Below are positions 22,752 through 29,393 of a DNA stretch of 29,393 nucleotides, piece by piece. Source of the stretch: JAAUTS01 sp038250235 (GTDB lineage: Bacteria; Verrucomicrobiota; Verrucomicrobiia; Methylacidiphilales; JAAUTS01); assembly GCA_038250235.1 (NCBI GenBank), contig JBBSCO010000036.1, forward strand, positions 1 to 29,393. The letters run 5' to 3'. The position numbers were made by a program, and so were the translations under genes. Position 1 is the first letter of the stretch. Each line of letters opens with the position of its first letter. The notes under the pieces were generated by a model that saw only the letters and a list, made by a program, of their open reading frames with translations, did no database searches and was not told the DNA's origin.

Positions 22752-23243
22752 TTACAAAAAGAGTTTATAGGCCAGGAACCCTGCGCCACCCAGGGCAACC
22801 AAAACTCCCACCAAAACGAGAGTGGGAAATCCCCCCGACTTGGGTTTGGATTTTGAAAAGGGAGCCAAATTGGTAAAACCAGGGGGACGGCCACCGCCGG
22901 TTCCACTCACCACCACTTTCGCGCTGGTTTCAGGGAGGGGAGGTGCTGCCAGGGCGTTTTCCGATGCGTAGGTCAGGATGATGTTGCCGAACATCACCAC
23001 GTCCTGGTTGCGGAGTTTCGCCTCATTGACGCGCTCGTCATTGACACGCGTGCCATTGGTGGAATTATGATCCACCAGCCGGTAATCCCCTTCCTCCAGC
23101 CGAAGCTCCGCATGGCGGCTGGAAACGCTGGGATGGCTTAATTGGATGGTGTTTTCTTCAACACGACCCACGCTGACAAGGGGTTCGGAAAGTTCGAACT
23201 CCTGGCCGGCAAACTCCGGGGACTTGGCAATTAAACGAGGCAT
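22752..23243 (-). CDS. Tail-anchored FHA-domain protein
   Basis: This 163-aa protein has an N-terminal forkhead-associated domain that binds phosphothreonine peptides. The conserved motifs are VGRVEENTIQL (about residues 25-35), HPSVSSRHAEL (37-47) and HNSTNGTRVN (59-68). A proline/glycine/lysine-rich linker (about 95-138) leads to one C-terminal transmembrane helix (about 139-161, PTLVLVGVLVALGGAGFLAYKLFL), so the FHA domain would face the cytoplasm. Its ATG lies 14 bp after the carA stop, and it seems to be the last gene of the pyrimidine operon. No Ser/Thr kinase or phosphatase is in the window, so the partner is unknown. The domain call is secure; the role is not. Confidence 0.92.
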   Translation of the reverse strand: MPRLIAKSPEFAGQEFELSEPLVSVGRVEENTIQLSHPSVSSRHAELRLEEGDYRLVDHNSTNGTRVNDERVNEAKLRNQDVVMFGNIILTYASENALAAPPLPETSAKVVVSGTGGGRPPGFTNLAPFSKSKPKSGGFPTLVLVGVLVALGGAGFLAYKLFL

Positions 23244-23257
23244 CCCAGTTTCTAGAC

Positions 23258-24412
23258 TTATTTTTTAAAGCGTTCAACCACATTACGGAATTCCCGGAAA
23301 AAGTAGTTCGCGTCATGCGGTCCGGGTGCCGCTTCGGGATGATACTGCACTGAGAAGGCAGGATGCTTCTTGTGTCTCAAGCCTTCGCAGGTTCCGTCGT
23401 TCAGGTTGATGTGGGTAACTTCCACGTTTTCAGAATCGATTTTTGTGGAATCAACCGCAAACCCATGGTTCTGCGAGGTGATGCTGACCCTGCCCGTGAT
23501 CAGGTCTTTAACAGGCTGGTTGCCTCCACGATGCCCGAACTTCAGCTTGAAGGTGGAACCGCCCAGGGCATGACCCATGATCTGGTGTCCCAGGCAAATA
23601 CCGAAAAGCGGGGTTTTCCCGACGATTTCAGAAACAGCCTTGTGGGCATAATCCAAAGCCGCAGGATCTCCGGGCCCGTTAGAGAGGAATACCCCGTCAG
23701 GCTTCATGGCCAGCACTTCCGAGGCAGGAGTTGTGGCAGGGACAACCGTCACATCAAAGCCCTGCTCCCTCAAGCGGCGGAGAATGTTGTATTTGATGCC
23801 GAAATCATAGGCCACAATCCGGTGCTTTAGCGGCGGCATGTCGGCCAACCCGGGATTCTGCTTCAGCTCATGGGCATCGTTCCAGGTGGCAGCCTGCTTT
23901 CCCAGTTCATCCCAGCGGTAGGCTTTTTTGCATGTCACATCTTTCACATAATCCATTCCGACCATGCCGTGCCAGGCCTTTGCCTTCGCCACTGCCTCCG
24001 CATCCGAAAGCTTTTCCGTGGTGAGGATTCCCTTCATGGAGCCGGTAACGCGAAGTTTTTTGGTCAAGGCGCGGGTGTCAATGTGCTTGATGCCGGGGAT
24101 GCCGTTCTTCTTGAGATAATCTTCCAGAGTTCCACTGCTCCGGTAATTGCTGGCCACTGGGGAAAGCTCGCGGACGATAAAGCCACTGACATGAGGCTGG
24201 TAGGATTCCACGTCCTCTTCATTGACGCCGTAATTTCCTATTTCCGGATAGGTCAGGGCCACGATCTGGCCTTTATAGGAGGGATCGGTCAGAATTTCCT
24301 GGTAACCGGTCATGGACGTGTTGAAGCAGACTTCCCCTGTCACTGATCCGTTTGCACCGAACGATTCTCCACGGAAAACCGTGCCGTCCTCCAAAGCCAA
24401 TAATGCTGTCAT
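23258..24412 (-). CDS. carA: Carbamoyl-phosphate synthase small subunit (glutaminase)
   Basis: CarA hydrolyses glutamine and channels ammonia to CarB for carbamoyl phosphate, the precursor of pyrimidines and arginine. The 384-aa protein has the CPSase small-subunit domain at the N-terminus (TVFRGESFGANGSVTGEVCFNT) and a class I glutamine amidotransferase domain with nucleophile C273 in LFGICLGHQIMGHALG and the His-Glu pair H358/E360 in VQYHPEAAPGP. The frame is open 49 codons further upstream, but this would overlap pyrC, and MTALLALEDGTVF is the family start. There are 8 bp between the pyrC stop and this ATG. carB is not in the window. Position after pyrRBC shows de novo pyrimidine synthesis as its main job. 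Confidence 0.97.
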   Translation of the reverse strand: MTALLALEDGTVFRGESFGANGSVTGEVCFNTSMTGYQEILTDPSYKGQIVALTYPEIGNYGVNEEDVESYQPHVSGFIVRELSPVASNYRSSGTLEDYLKKNGIPGIKHIDTRALTKKLRVTGSMKGILTTEKLSDAEAVAKAKAWHGMVGMDYVKDVTCKKAYRWDELGKQAATWNDAHELKQNPGLADMPPLKHRIVAYDFGIKYNILRRLREQGFDVTVVPATTPASEVLAMKPDGVFLSNGPGDPAALDYAHKAVSEIVGKTPLFGICLGHQIMGHALGGSTFKLKFGHRGGNQPVKDLITGRVSITSQNHGFAVDSTKIDSENVEVTHINLNDGTCEGLRHKKHPAFSVQYHPEAAPGPHDANYFFREFRNVVERFKK

Positions 24413-24420
24413 AAATTTTT

Positions 24421-25713
24421 TTAAATAAAAATGCCTTTTTCCAGGCTCCAAACCATCCGACCGCCGACAATGGTCATCACCGCACGACCTGTCAACTCCA
24501 CGCCGTGAAAGGGCGTATTGCGGGATTTGGACAAAAAGGCGTTCTTGTCCACCTTCCACTTCAGATCAGGATTGATCAACACGATATCCGCGTCGGATCC
24601 GATGCCCAAACGTCCTTTTTTGCTTTTAATGAGATCCGCCGGCTTGCTGGTAAGCCGGGCGATCATTTCCGGAAGGGTGATCACTCCGGCATGAACCAGA
24701 TGGGTCATGAAAAGGCCCAACTCCGTTTCCAGACCCAAAATACCGAAAGGAGCGTCATCAAATTCGACTTCTTTCTCATAATCGCAATGGGGGGCATGAT
24801 CACTGGCCAGATATTCGATTGTTCCATCAGCCACACCCTTCAGTAGGGCTTTGATATCGCGAGGCGTGCGCAAAGGCGGGTTCATTTTATAATTCGTATC
24901 GTAACCCTGCAACATTTCGTCCGTCAGGCAGATGTGGTGGGGACAGATTTCACCGCTGATGGGAACACCCCGCTCTTTGGCTTCACGGATGATCCTGACC
25001 CCGCCGGCACTGGTCACATGCTGGCAATGGACATGGGCTCCGGTCAATTCAGCCAACAGCGCGTTCCGGGCAATGATGACCTCTTCGGCAATGGCCGGCC
25101 AACCTTTCAGGCCCAGCACATGGGACCAGTAACCTTCATTCATTACCGCCCCAGCCGTCATCTGAAAATCCTGACAATGGTCAAAAACCGGGATATTGAA
25201 CATTTTCGCATATTCCAATGCACGGCGCATAAGCTCGTTACTTTGGATGCATTGGCCGTCATCCGTGATCGCTACCACACCCGCTTTGACCAGGGATCCG
25301 ATCGGGGCCAGTAATTCCCCTTTCATGTCCATGGAAATACAACCGGAAGGAAGCACATTGATGACCGCAGACTCCCGGGCCCGCTGCTGGATCCAGGCAA
25401 TCACGTCCACGCCATCGGCCACAGGAGAGGTGTTGGGCATGGCCACGACGGTGGTGAACCCTCCGGCAGCTGCGGATTCCGTCCCCGTGCGGATGGTCTC
25501 CTTGGCGGACTGGCCCGGCTCACGCAGATGGACATGGATGTCAATCAACCCCGGGGCCAGCACCAGACCATCGGCATTGATTTCCTGCGGCACCATTCCG
25601 GCAGAAAAAGACTCCACCACCTTGCCATCCTGAACCCGGAGATCCGTCACCCCGTCGAGATGGTTGGCCGGATCAATGACCCTGGCGTTGCGAATCCAGA
25701 GGACATTGCTCAT
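24421..25713 (-). CDS. pyrC: Dihydroorotase (class I)
   Basis: This zinc hydrolase closes carbamoyl-aspartate to dihydroorotate, the third step of UMP synthesis. The 430-aa protein has the metal motif DIHVHLREPG (H60, H62), the bridging aspartate in TDDG (D151; class I enzymes often use Asp rather than carboxy-lysine), further ligands H178 and H232, the catalytic D305 in ASDHAPH, and the substrate-loop region MNPPLRTPRD. The start ATG overlaps the pyrB stop by 4 bp (ATGA type), indicating coupled translation. The order pyrR-pyrB-pyrC-carA matches Firmicutes and Thermus-type pyr operons. Class I members may be inactive when paired with ATCase, but here all ligands are present. Gram-positive-type naming is also pyrC. 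Confidence 0.96.
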   Translation of the reverse strand: MSNVLWIRNARVIDPANHLDGVTDLRVQDGKVVESFSAGMVPQEINADGLVLAPGLIDIHVHLREPGQSAKETIRTGTESAAAGGFTTVVAMPNTSPVADGVDVIAWIQQRARESAVINVLPSGCISMDMKGELLAPIGSLVKAGVVAITDDGQCIQSNELMRRALEYAKMFNIPVFDHCQDFQMTAGAVMNEGYWSHVLGLKGWPAIAEEVIIARNALLAELTGAHVHCQHVTSAGGVRIIREAKERGVPISGEICPHHICLTDEMLQGYDTNYKMNPPLRTPRDIKALLKGVADGTIEYLASDHAPHCDYEKEVEFDDAPFGILGLETELGLFMTHLVHAGVITLPEMIARLTSKPADLIKSKKGRLGIGSDADIVLINPDLKWKVDKNAFLSKSRNTPFHGVELTGRAVMTIVGGRMVWSLEKGIFI

Positions 25714-26666
25714 AAATCAGCTCCTGTTACGGCGGAAGTTTCGGCCATCGTTCCGCCGCTCAACAAATACAAAACCGCCATGCGGACAGCCAACCCATTG
25801 GTAACCTGTTCCAACACCACCGAATTGGGCCCATCGGCCACATCACTGGCAATTTCCACACCCCGGTTCATCGGACCGGGATGCATGATCAACACATTCT
25901 CCTTGCACTTCCGGAACCGGGCCGTGGTGAGTCCAAACAACGACACATATTCGCCGAGGGAAGGAAACATGGTCTTCTGCTGTCGCTCATGCTGGATGCG
26001 CAAAAGATTCACCACATCGGCCTCCGGGAGCACGGCGTCCAGATCCCTGCTCACGTCAACCCCCATCTGTTTGAACATCTCCGGAACCAAAGTGGAGGGA
26101 CCGACCAGGGTCACCCTGGCACCCAACTTGGTCAGGGCCCAGATGTTGGACCGGGCCACACGGCTGTAAAGAATGTCCCCGACAATGACAACATGCTTGC
26201 CGCCAACCTGCCCAAGTTTTTCCCTCATGGTAAAGGTGTCCAGCAAAGCCTGGGTCGGGTGCTCATGGGAACCATCGCCGGCATTGATCACAGATGCCTT
26301 CAACCGTTCGGCCAGAAACTGCGCCGATCCAGCCGCCGTGTGCCGGAGAATAATGAAATCCGCATTGAGCGCCTGGAGATTCAGCGCGGTATCCTTGAGG
26401 GTCTCCCCTTTCTGGATGCTGCTGGATTCTTTCGAAATACTGATCACATCCGCACTCAGGCGCTGGGCGGCCAATTCAAACGAAATCCGGGTCCGGGTGC
26501 TGGGCTCAATGAACAGATTGACCACGGTCTTGCCGCGGAGCGAAGGAACTTTTTTGATCGGCCTGCTGAGAATGCTTTTGAAACTGGCCGCCGTATCGAG
26601 AACCAATGTGATTTCCTCCGCGCTTAGTTCGCGGATACCAACCAGATCTTTGCGGGTCCAGATCAT
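25710..26666 (-). CDS. pyrB: Aspartate carbamoyltransferase catalytic subunit
   Basis: ATCase joins carbamoyl phosphate and aspartate. The 318-aa protein has the carbamoyl-phosphate loop STRTR (residues 56-60, in FIEPSTRTRISFE), the second-domain motif HPTQALLDTFTM, the conserved SSIQKGETLKDTALNL loop whose Lys reaches the neighbouring active site, and MHPGPMNRGVEI for aspartate binding. The size is that of the catalytic trimer chain. No pyrI regulatory chain is nearby, so it is probably unregulated by nucleotides and controlled by PyrR at expression level. It overlaps pyrR (stop) and pyrC (start) by 4 bp each. Confidence 0.97.
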   Translation of the reverse strand: MIWTRKDLVGIRELSAEEITLVLDTAASFKSILSRPIKKVPSLRGKTVVNLFIEPSTRTRISFELAAQRLSADVISISKESSSIQKGETLKDTALNLQALNADFIILRHTAAGSAQFLAERLKASVINAGDGSHEHPTQALLDTFTMREKLGQVGGKHVVIVGDILYSRVARSNIWALTKLGARVTLVGPSTLVPEMFKQMGVDVSRDLDAVLPEADVVNLLRIQHERQQKTMFPSLGEYVSLFGLTTARFRKCKENVLIMHPGPMNRGVEIASDVADGPNSVVLEQVTNGLAVRMAVLYLLSGGTMAETSAVTGADL

Positions 26667-27190
26667 GTTAGAACCACCTCATCCGTCCCGTCCGTTTCCA
26701 TCAATTTGACCTTTACTGACTGGGAAAGTGAAGTAGGCAGGTTCTTGCCCACATAATCCGCCCGGATCGGCAACTCCCGGTGCCCACGATCCACCAGAAC
26801 CGCCAATCGGGTGACCTTGGGCCTTCCAAGATCTACCAAGGCGTTCAACGCCGCACTGACCGTGCGCCCGGTGAAGAGCACGTCATCCACCAGGATGATC
26901 ATCTGATTGTTGATATCGAAAGGAACATGGGTCTCCTTGGGGAGCGGCAAGGCATTGGAGAGATCATCCCGATGGAAGGTGATGTCCAGCTTGCCGGTGG
27001 GCAGCACAGGACGGGAGGGTTCGAATTTATAACAAAGAGCCTGAAGTCTCAAGGCCAGGGGAATCCCGCGGGTATGAATGCCGATAAAACCCAACGCAAA
27101 GGTGTCCGGAACGGATTCCAGAATTTCGTGAGCCACGCGGTTAAGCGCTCGCTCGATAGCTTTGGCATCTAATACTATGTTATTTTGCAC
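26663..27190 (-). CDS. pyrR: Bifunctional pyr operon RNA-binding regulator / uracil phosphoribosyltransferase
   Basis: PyrR senses UMP/UTP and binds a hairpin in pyr mRNA; most members also make UMP from uracil and PRPP. The 175-aa protein has the PRPP motif ILVDDVLFTGRTVSAAL (VDDVLFTGRT at 101-110), the GIHTRGIPLA loop, the typical GKLDITFHRDDLS segment of PyrR, and the C-terminal PVDRGHRELPIRADYVGKN-type block (here LVDRGHRELPIRADYVGKN). The start is a GTG at 27190 (VQNNIVLDAKAIERAL), preceded by GAAGG with 7-nt spacing. That ribosome binding site lies in the 3' arm of a PyrR-binding-type hairpin, so autoregulation at translation is likely. The gene overlaps pyrB by 4 bp. Confidence 0.97.
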   Translation of the reverse strand: MQNNIVLDAKAIERALNRVAHEILESVPDTFALGFIGIHTRGIPLALRLQALCYKFEPSRPVLPTGKLDITFHRDDLSNALPLPKETHVPFDINNQMIILVDDVLFTGRTVSAALNALVDLGRPKVTRLAVLVDRGHRELPIRADYVGKNLPTSLSQSVKVKLMETDGTDEVVLT

Positions 27191-27197
27191 TTACGTA

Positions 27198-27228
27198 CCT
27201 TCAGAGCCTCACAGGACCCTATTAAAGG
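27198..27228 (-). promoter_or_regulatory. PyrR-binding RNA hairpin covering the pyrR ribosome binding site
   Basis: On the minus strand, 27228-27198 carries the conserved PyrR loop: an upper stem AGGG-U-CC / GG-CUCU with a bulged U and loop UGUGA, matching the known GUCC-x-GUGAGGCU consensus. The lower stem pairs CCUU with AAGG, separated by the purine-rich internal bulge UAAUA. The AAGG is also the Shine-Dalgarno of pyrR, 7 nt before its GTG. No terminator hairpin or T-run follows, so control should act by blocking translation rather than by attenuation. Confidence 0.75.
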
Positions 27229-27263
27229 TTCACTCTATCCAAAAACCGGAAAAACGAAAATCA

Positions 27264-27479
27264 TTACCGTCCCGACTGGCTTGGATGGCGTTGGGTTCTC
27301 CAACTGGCCCGGTGTCGCACGATCCAGTCCAGCAAGGCCTTCTCAAATCCAATGTCGTAACCCAGCTTCTCGCTCTCGATCCATTTATGCTTCAAGATCT
27401 CTTCCCGCTCTGCCAGAAACTCCCGGTAAAGCGCGGAGTTCTTGAAGTAATTTTCCGAATCCGTGGTCGTCTTCGTCAT
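27264..27479 (-). CDS. Small DUF4032-like protein
   Basis: This 71-aa soluble, highly charged protein has the segment REFLAEREEILKHKWIESEKLGYDIGFEKALLDWIV, read here in parts: an EILKHKW-x-SEK helix followed by G-x-DIG-x-E-x-AL-x-DWI. This resembles the conserved C-terminal piece of DUF4032 proteins (HKW-x-x-SE-x-AG-x-DVG-x-E-x-A) from memory, and similar short free-standing proteins occur in several phyla. No function is known. No signal peptide, membrane helix or cysteine is present. The ATG at 27479 has no clear Shine-Dalgarno. It lies 73 bp upstream of pyrR on the same strand and probably shares the pyr transcript. A lone TTGACA at 27522-27517 lies 38 bp upstream of its start, but no well-spaced -10 accompanies it. 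Confidence 0.7.
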   Translation of the reverse strand: MTKTTTDSENYFKNSALYREFLAEREEILKHKWIESEKLGYDIGFEKALLDWIVRHRASWRTQRHPSQSGR

Positions 27480-27550
27480 GATGAACTTAATATACCTCTA
27501 CGATCTTCGCGCCTACTGTCAACCCTTAATCTCATTAAATTTCTTCTAAC

Positions 27551-27582
27551 AAAAATCACAAGTCACTTCCCTAGAGTGACTT
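27551..27582 (-). terminator. Rho-independent terminator of mrp
   Basis: On the minus strand an 8-bp perfect stem AAGTCACT/AGTGACTT with a 7-nt loop is followed by GTGA and TTTTT. It starts 44 nt after the mrp stop and separates mrp from the small gene and pyr operon. The stem is AT-rich, so strength is moderate. Confidence 0.7.
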
Positions 27583-27626
27583 AACGATATTTAAGAGGTC
27601 TATAGGATTCAGTCTTTCTCGTCGCT

Positions 27627-28682
27627 TCAGGAAGCTTTCAACTTCAAAATCAACTGCAGTGCGTCCGCCAGTTGTTGGAAGGCTTTGGCCGAAGCACTTT
27701 CCGGCGATTTCAATACTACGGGCATGCCCTCATCACTGGCCTGGCGGGCCTCCATCTCGATAGGAACTTCTGCCAAGAGCGGCACGTTTTGACGTTCCGC
27801 TTCCTTACGTCCACCTCCGTGGCCGAAGAGATCATAACGTTTTCCGTTGTCCGGACAGAGAAAATAACTCATGTTTTCCACCAAACCCAAAATAGGCACG
27901 TTGACTTTGTTGAACATGGCCACGGCTTTGCGGGCATCAATCAAAGCCACCTCCTGAGGTGTGCTGACCACAACCGCCCCGCTCAGCGAAACCGTCTGCA
28001 CAATGGTCAATTGAATATCCCCGGTTCCGGGAGGCAGATCCAAAACCAAAACATCCAGTTCCCCCCAGGCCACCGAACGCAGAAACTGCTGGGTGTAGCG
28101 GGTCACCATCGGACCGCGTAAAATCACCGGAGCTTCCTCTTCCACCAGAAAACTCATGCTCATCAGGCTGAGACCATGACGGCGGATGGGAATGATTTCC
28201 TCCTGATCATTGATCATCGGACGATCCGTCGTGCCGAACATTATCCCGATACTGGGACCGTAAAGATCACAATCGCAAAGCCCCACTTTCCATCCCATTT
28301 TGCCAAAAGCCGCCGCCAGGTTGCTGGCCACCGTTGACTTTCCCACCCCACCTTTTCCACTGGCCACCGCAATGATATGCCGGACTCCGGGAATCGGATT
28401 CTTGGGCAGATCCCCGGCCTGCATCGCAGCCTGAACCGGGGCCGTCACTTTGAGATCGATCTCGACCGAGGCAATTCCATCCAAAGCTCCAAGGGCCTTT
28501 TCTATTTCCTGTTTCAGATGCTCCACAATACGTGCATCCCCAGTAGTGACCTCCAGGTGCAAGGTTACATCAGCACCCTGAACGGCAACTTCCTTAACCA
28601 GGCCGAAGGAAACAATATCCCTGCTGAACCCCGGATACTTGACCTGTTTGAGAGCCTCTAAAATTTGTTCCTTTGATGCCAT
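27627..28682 (-). CDS. mrp: Mrp/ApbC-family iron-sulfur carrier ATPase
   Basis: Mrp proteins are ParA/MinD-like P-loop ATPases that carry and deliver Fe-S clusters. The 351-aa protein has an N-terminal MIP18/DUF59 domain (residues about 4-80) and then the deviant Walker A motif VASGKGGVGKST (109-117 core), the CDCDLYGPSIG switch region and DVLVLDLPPGTGD. The cluster-binding CxxC of E. coli ApbC would be at MSYFLCPDN: only the first cysteine (C276) is present and the second is N279. Variants without the pair exist, but cluster transfer by the standard bridging dimer is doubtful. The frame extends 23 codons upstream through a REP-like repeat; MASKEQILEALKQVKYPG is the natural start. It follows a NifS-like gene on the same strand, which fits Fe-S metabolism. 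Confidence 0.95.
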   Translation of the reverse strand: MASKEQILEALKQVKYPGFSRDIVSFGLVKEVAVQGADVTLHLEVTTGDARIVEHLKQEIEKALGALDGIASVEIDLKVTAPVQAAMQAGDLPKNPIPGVRHIIAVASGKGGVGKSTVASNLAAAFGKMGWKVGLCDCDLYGPSIGIMFGTTDRPMINDQEEIIPIRRHGLSLMSMSFLVEEEAPVILRGPMVTRYTQQFLRSVAWGELDVLVLDLPPGTGDIQLTIVQTVSLSGAVVVSTPQEVALIDARKAVAMFNKVNVPILGLVENMSYFLCPDNGKRYDLFGHGGGRKEAERQNVPLLAEVPIEMEARQASDEGMPVVLKSPESASAKAFQQLADALQLILKLKAS

Positions 28683-28731
28683 GGAATGAAATGTAGGAGT
28701 GAGACGTATGAATGGCGAAGCAAAAAGTGCC

Positions 28732-28780
28732 TGTAGGAGCCTGCTTGCCACACAATGGGTGGGGCTAGCAGGCTCCTACA
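28732..28780. repeat. REP-like inverted repeat between mrp and the NifS-like gene
   Basis: Arms TGTAGGAGCCTGCT (28732-28745) and AGCAGGCTCCTACA (28767-28780) are perfectly complementary over 14 bp and, after one mismatch, pair 3 bp more (GCC/GGC), leaving a loop of about 13 nt. The core TGTAGGAG-x-x-x-GCTTGCC is strikingly like bacterial REP elements known best from Pseudomonas. A partial extra copy (TGTAGGAG) sits at 28692-28699. On the minus strand the hairpin is followed after 6 nt by TTTTT, so it could also end the NifS-like transcript. The stop codon of that gene lies inside the right arm. Confidence 0.65.
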
Positions 28781-29393
28781 TCATTTTCCAGCCGGCGGAC
28801 ATCTCCCTCAGTTTAGCCACTGCCGCAGCTATTTCCTTAACAGCCCGATCGATCTCTTGTTCACTCAAAGTTTCTGAAAGCCCGATCAGCAGAGTGCCCA
28901 AAGCCCATTCCTTGGGAACACCCATGGCTGCCAAAACCGGCGATAATTTAAGTTCGCGGCTTCTACAACCAGTACCCGCCCCGACCTGAATCCCCCGCAG
29001 ATCCAAACGCAAGGCCAGAGCCTCCGCTTCGACATGCTGGAAACTGATGCTTAAATGATGCGGATCCCTCCCTGGTCCGGGCTCCGGCCCGTTAAGCCTC
29101 CAATGGGTGACCTCTTCGGAAAGCCGGGCCAAAAATAGCCTCTGCAAAGCAACACAACGTTCCAGACGCAGAGCCATCCCATCGGAAGCCAGGCGGGCCG
29201 AAACCGCCGCCCCCACAATCCCTTCCACATTCTCCGTTCCGGCCCGGAACATAAATTCCTGACGTCCCCCGTGTAACAGTGGCTCCAAAACACTATTTCT
29301 GCGGCGGTAAAGAACTCCCACACCCGACGGACCGCCAAAACGGTGTGGGGCCAGACTCAAAAGATCAATCCCCATGGCCTGCACATTGATGGG
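28776..29393 (-). CDS. NifS-like class V aminotransferase-fold protein with Lys-to-Arg active site (C-terminal part)
   Basis: The window holds the last 205 codons, entering at PINVQAMGIDLLSLAPHRFGGPSG. The match to NifS/IscS cysteine desulfurases is clear: (P)-x-(D/N)-V-Q-A-x-G-x-D-L-L, the HKxxGPxGxG loop, GGRQEFMFRAGTENVEGIVG (typical GGGQE-x-x-x-RSGTENV) and the active-cysteine loop AGTGCRSRELKLSPVLAAMG. The PLP Schiff-base lysine that follows His in the loop is Arg here (CGT, 29340-29342), so classical PLP chemistry should be lost or altered, although the nucleophilic Cys is kept. The stop TAG (28776-28778) lies in the arm of a REP-like repeat, so the last residues WKMM may derive from the repeat. 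It precedes mrp by 93 bp. The N-terminal half is outside the window. Confidence 0.85.
   Translation of the reverse strand, partial: PINVQAMGIDLLSLAPHRFGGPSGVGVLYRRRNSVLEPLLHGGRQEFMFRAGTENVEGIVGAAVSARLASDGMALRLERCVALQRLFLARLSEEVTHWRLNGPEPGPGRDPHHLSISFQHVEAEALALRLDLRGIQVGAGTGCRSRELKLSPVLAAMGVPKEWALGTLLIGLSETLSEQEIDRAVKEIAAAVAKLREMSAGWKMM

Noticed and set aside
24413..24559. N-terminal extension of carA by 49 codons
   Set aside because: It would overlap the pyrC 3' end and has no resemblance to CarA; the ATG at 24412 gives the family start.
27490..27522. TTGACA with TATATT as promoter for the small gene and pyr operon
   Set aside because: The spacer is 22 nt, too long for a normal sigma-70 promoter; with 16-17 nt spacing the -10 (TAGAGG) is poor.
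28683..28751. N-terminal extension of mrp by 23 codons
   Set aside because: It runs through the REP-like repeat; the MASKEQILEAL start matches the family.

Overview
This is a chromosomal window of a free-living Gram-negative-type bacterium, most likely a member of the Verrucomicrobiota. I infer this from a PEP-CTERM/exosortase sorting tail, Shine-Dalgarno-poor gene starts, and the sequence character of the Rrf2, CysJ-like and ribosomal proteins. No rRNA gene is present to settle it. Nothing looks like phage, plasmid or CRISPR. Almost every gene lies on the minus strand; only a two-gene block (4717-7266) lies on the plus strand.

Left part (1-9328), accessory and metabolic. The N-terminus of galT (cut by the window edge) follows glgA (glycogen synthase). 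Next come a cysteine-free Rrf2 regulator, glf (UDP-galactopyranose mutase) and a broken secreted trypsin-like protease with a PEP-CTERM tail. The plus-strand pair is a CysJ-type NADPH/FAD reductase lacking the flavodoxin domain and a membrane-anchored L,D-transpeptidase. After that come a decayed nucleotidyltransferase, about 450 bp of gene-free DNA, a cyclic-nucleotide-binding-domain protein that appears to be leaderless, and a hairpin-rich spacer that ends the rpoC transcript.

Centre (9329-22546), the translation/transcription superoperon on the minus strand. In transcription order: a strong promoter with an AT-rich upstream element, tRNA-Thr(GGT), tuf, tRNA-Trp(CCA), secE, nusG, rplK, rplA, rplJ, rplL, rpoB, rpoC. 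The rplJ-rplL and rplL-rpoB spacers contain hairpins that could tune the ratio of L7/L12 to RNA polymerase.

Right part (22752-29393), minus strand. A pyrimidine operon pyrR-pyrB-pyrC-carA, with 4-bp start/stop overlaps between the first three genes, ends in a tail-anchored FHA protein. A well-formed PyrR-binding hairpin sits directly over the pyrR ribosome binding site, which suggests translational autoregulation. Upstream are a small DUF4032-like gene, a terminator, mrp (Fe-S carrier/ParA-like ATPase), a REP-like inverted repeat, and the C-terminal part of a NifS-like protein whose PLP-binding lysine is replaced by arginine.

The most interesting items are the Lys-to-Arg NifS-like protein beside an Mrp that lacks the CxxC pair, the PyrR translational switch, the tRNA-Thr leader that can pair with its own acceptor stem, the structured rplJ-rplL spacer, and the coding-like remnant behind rpoC.
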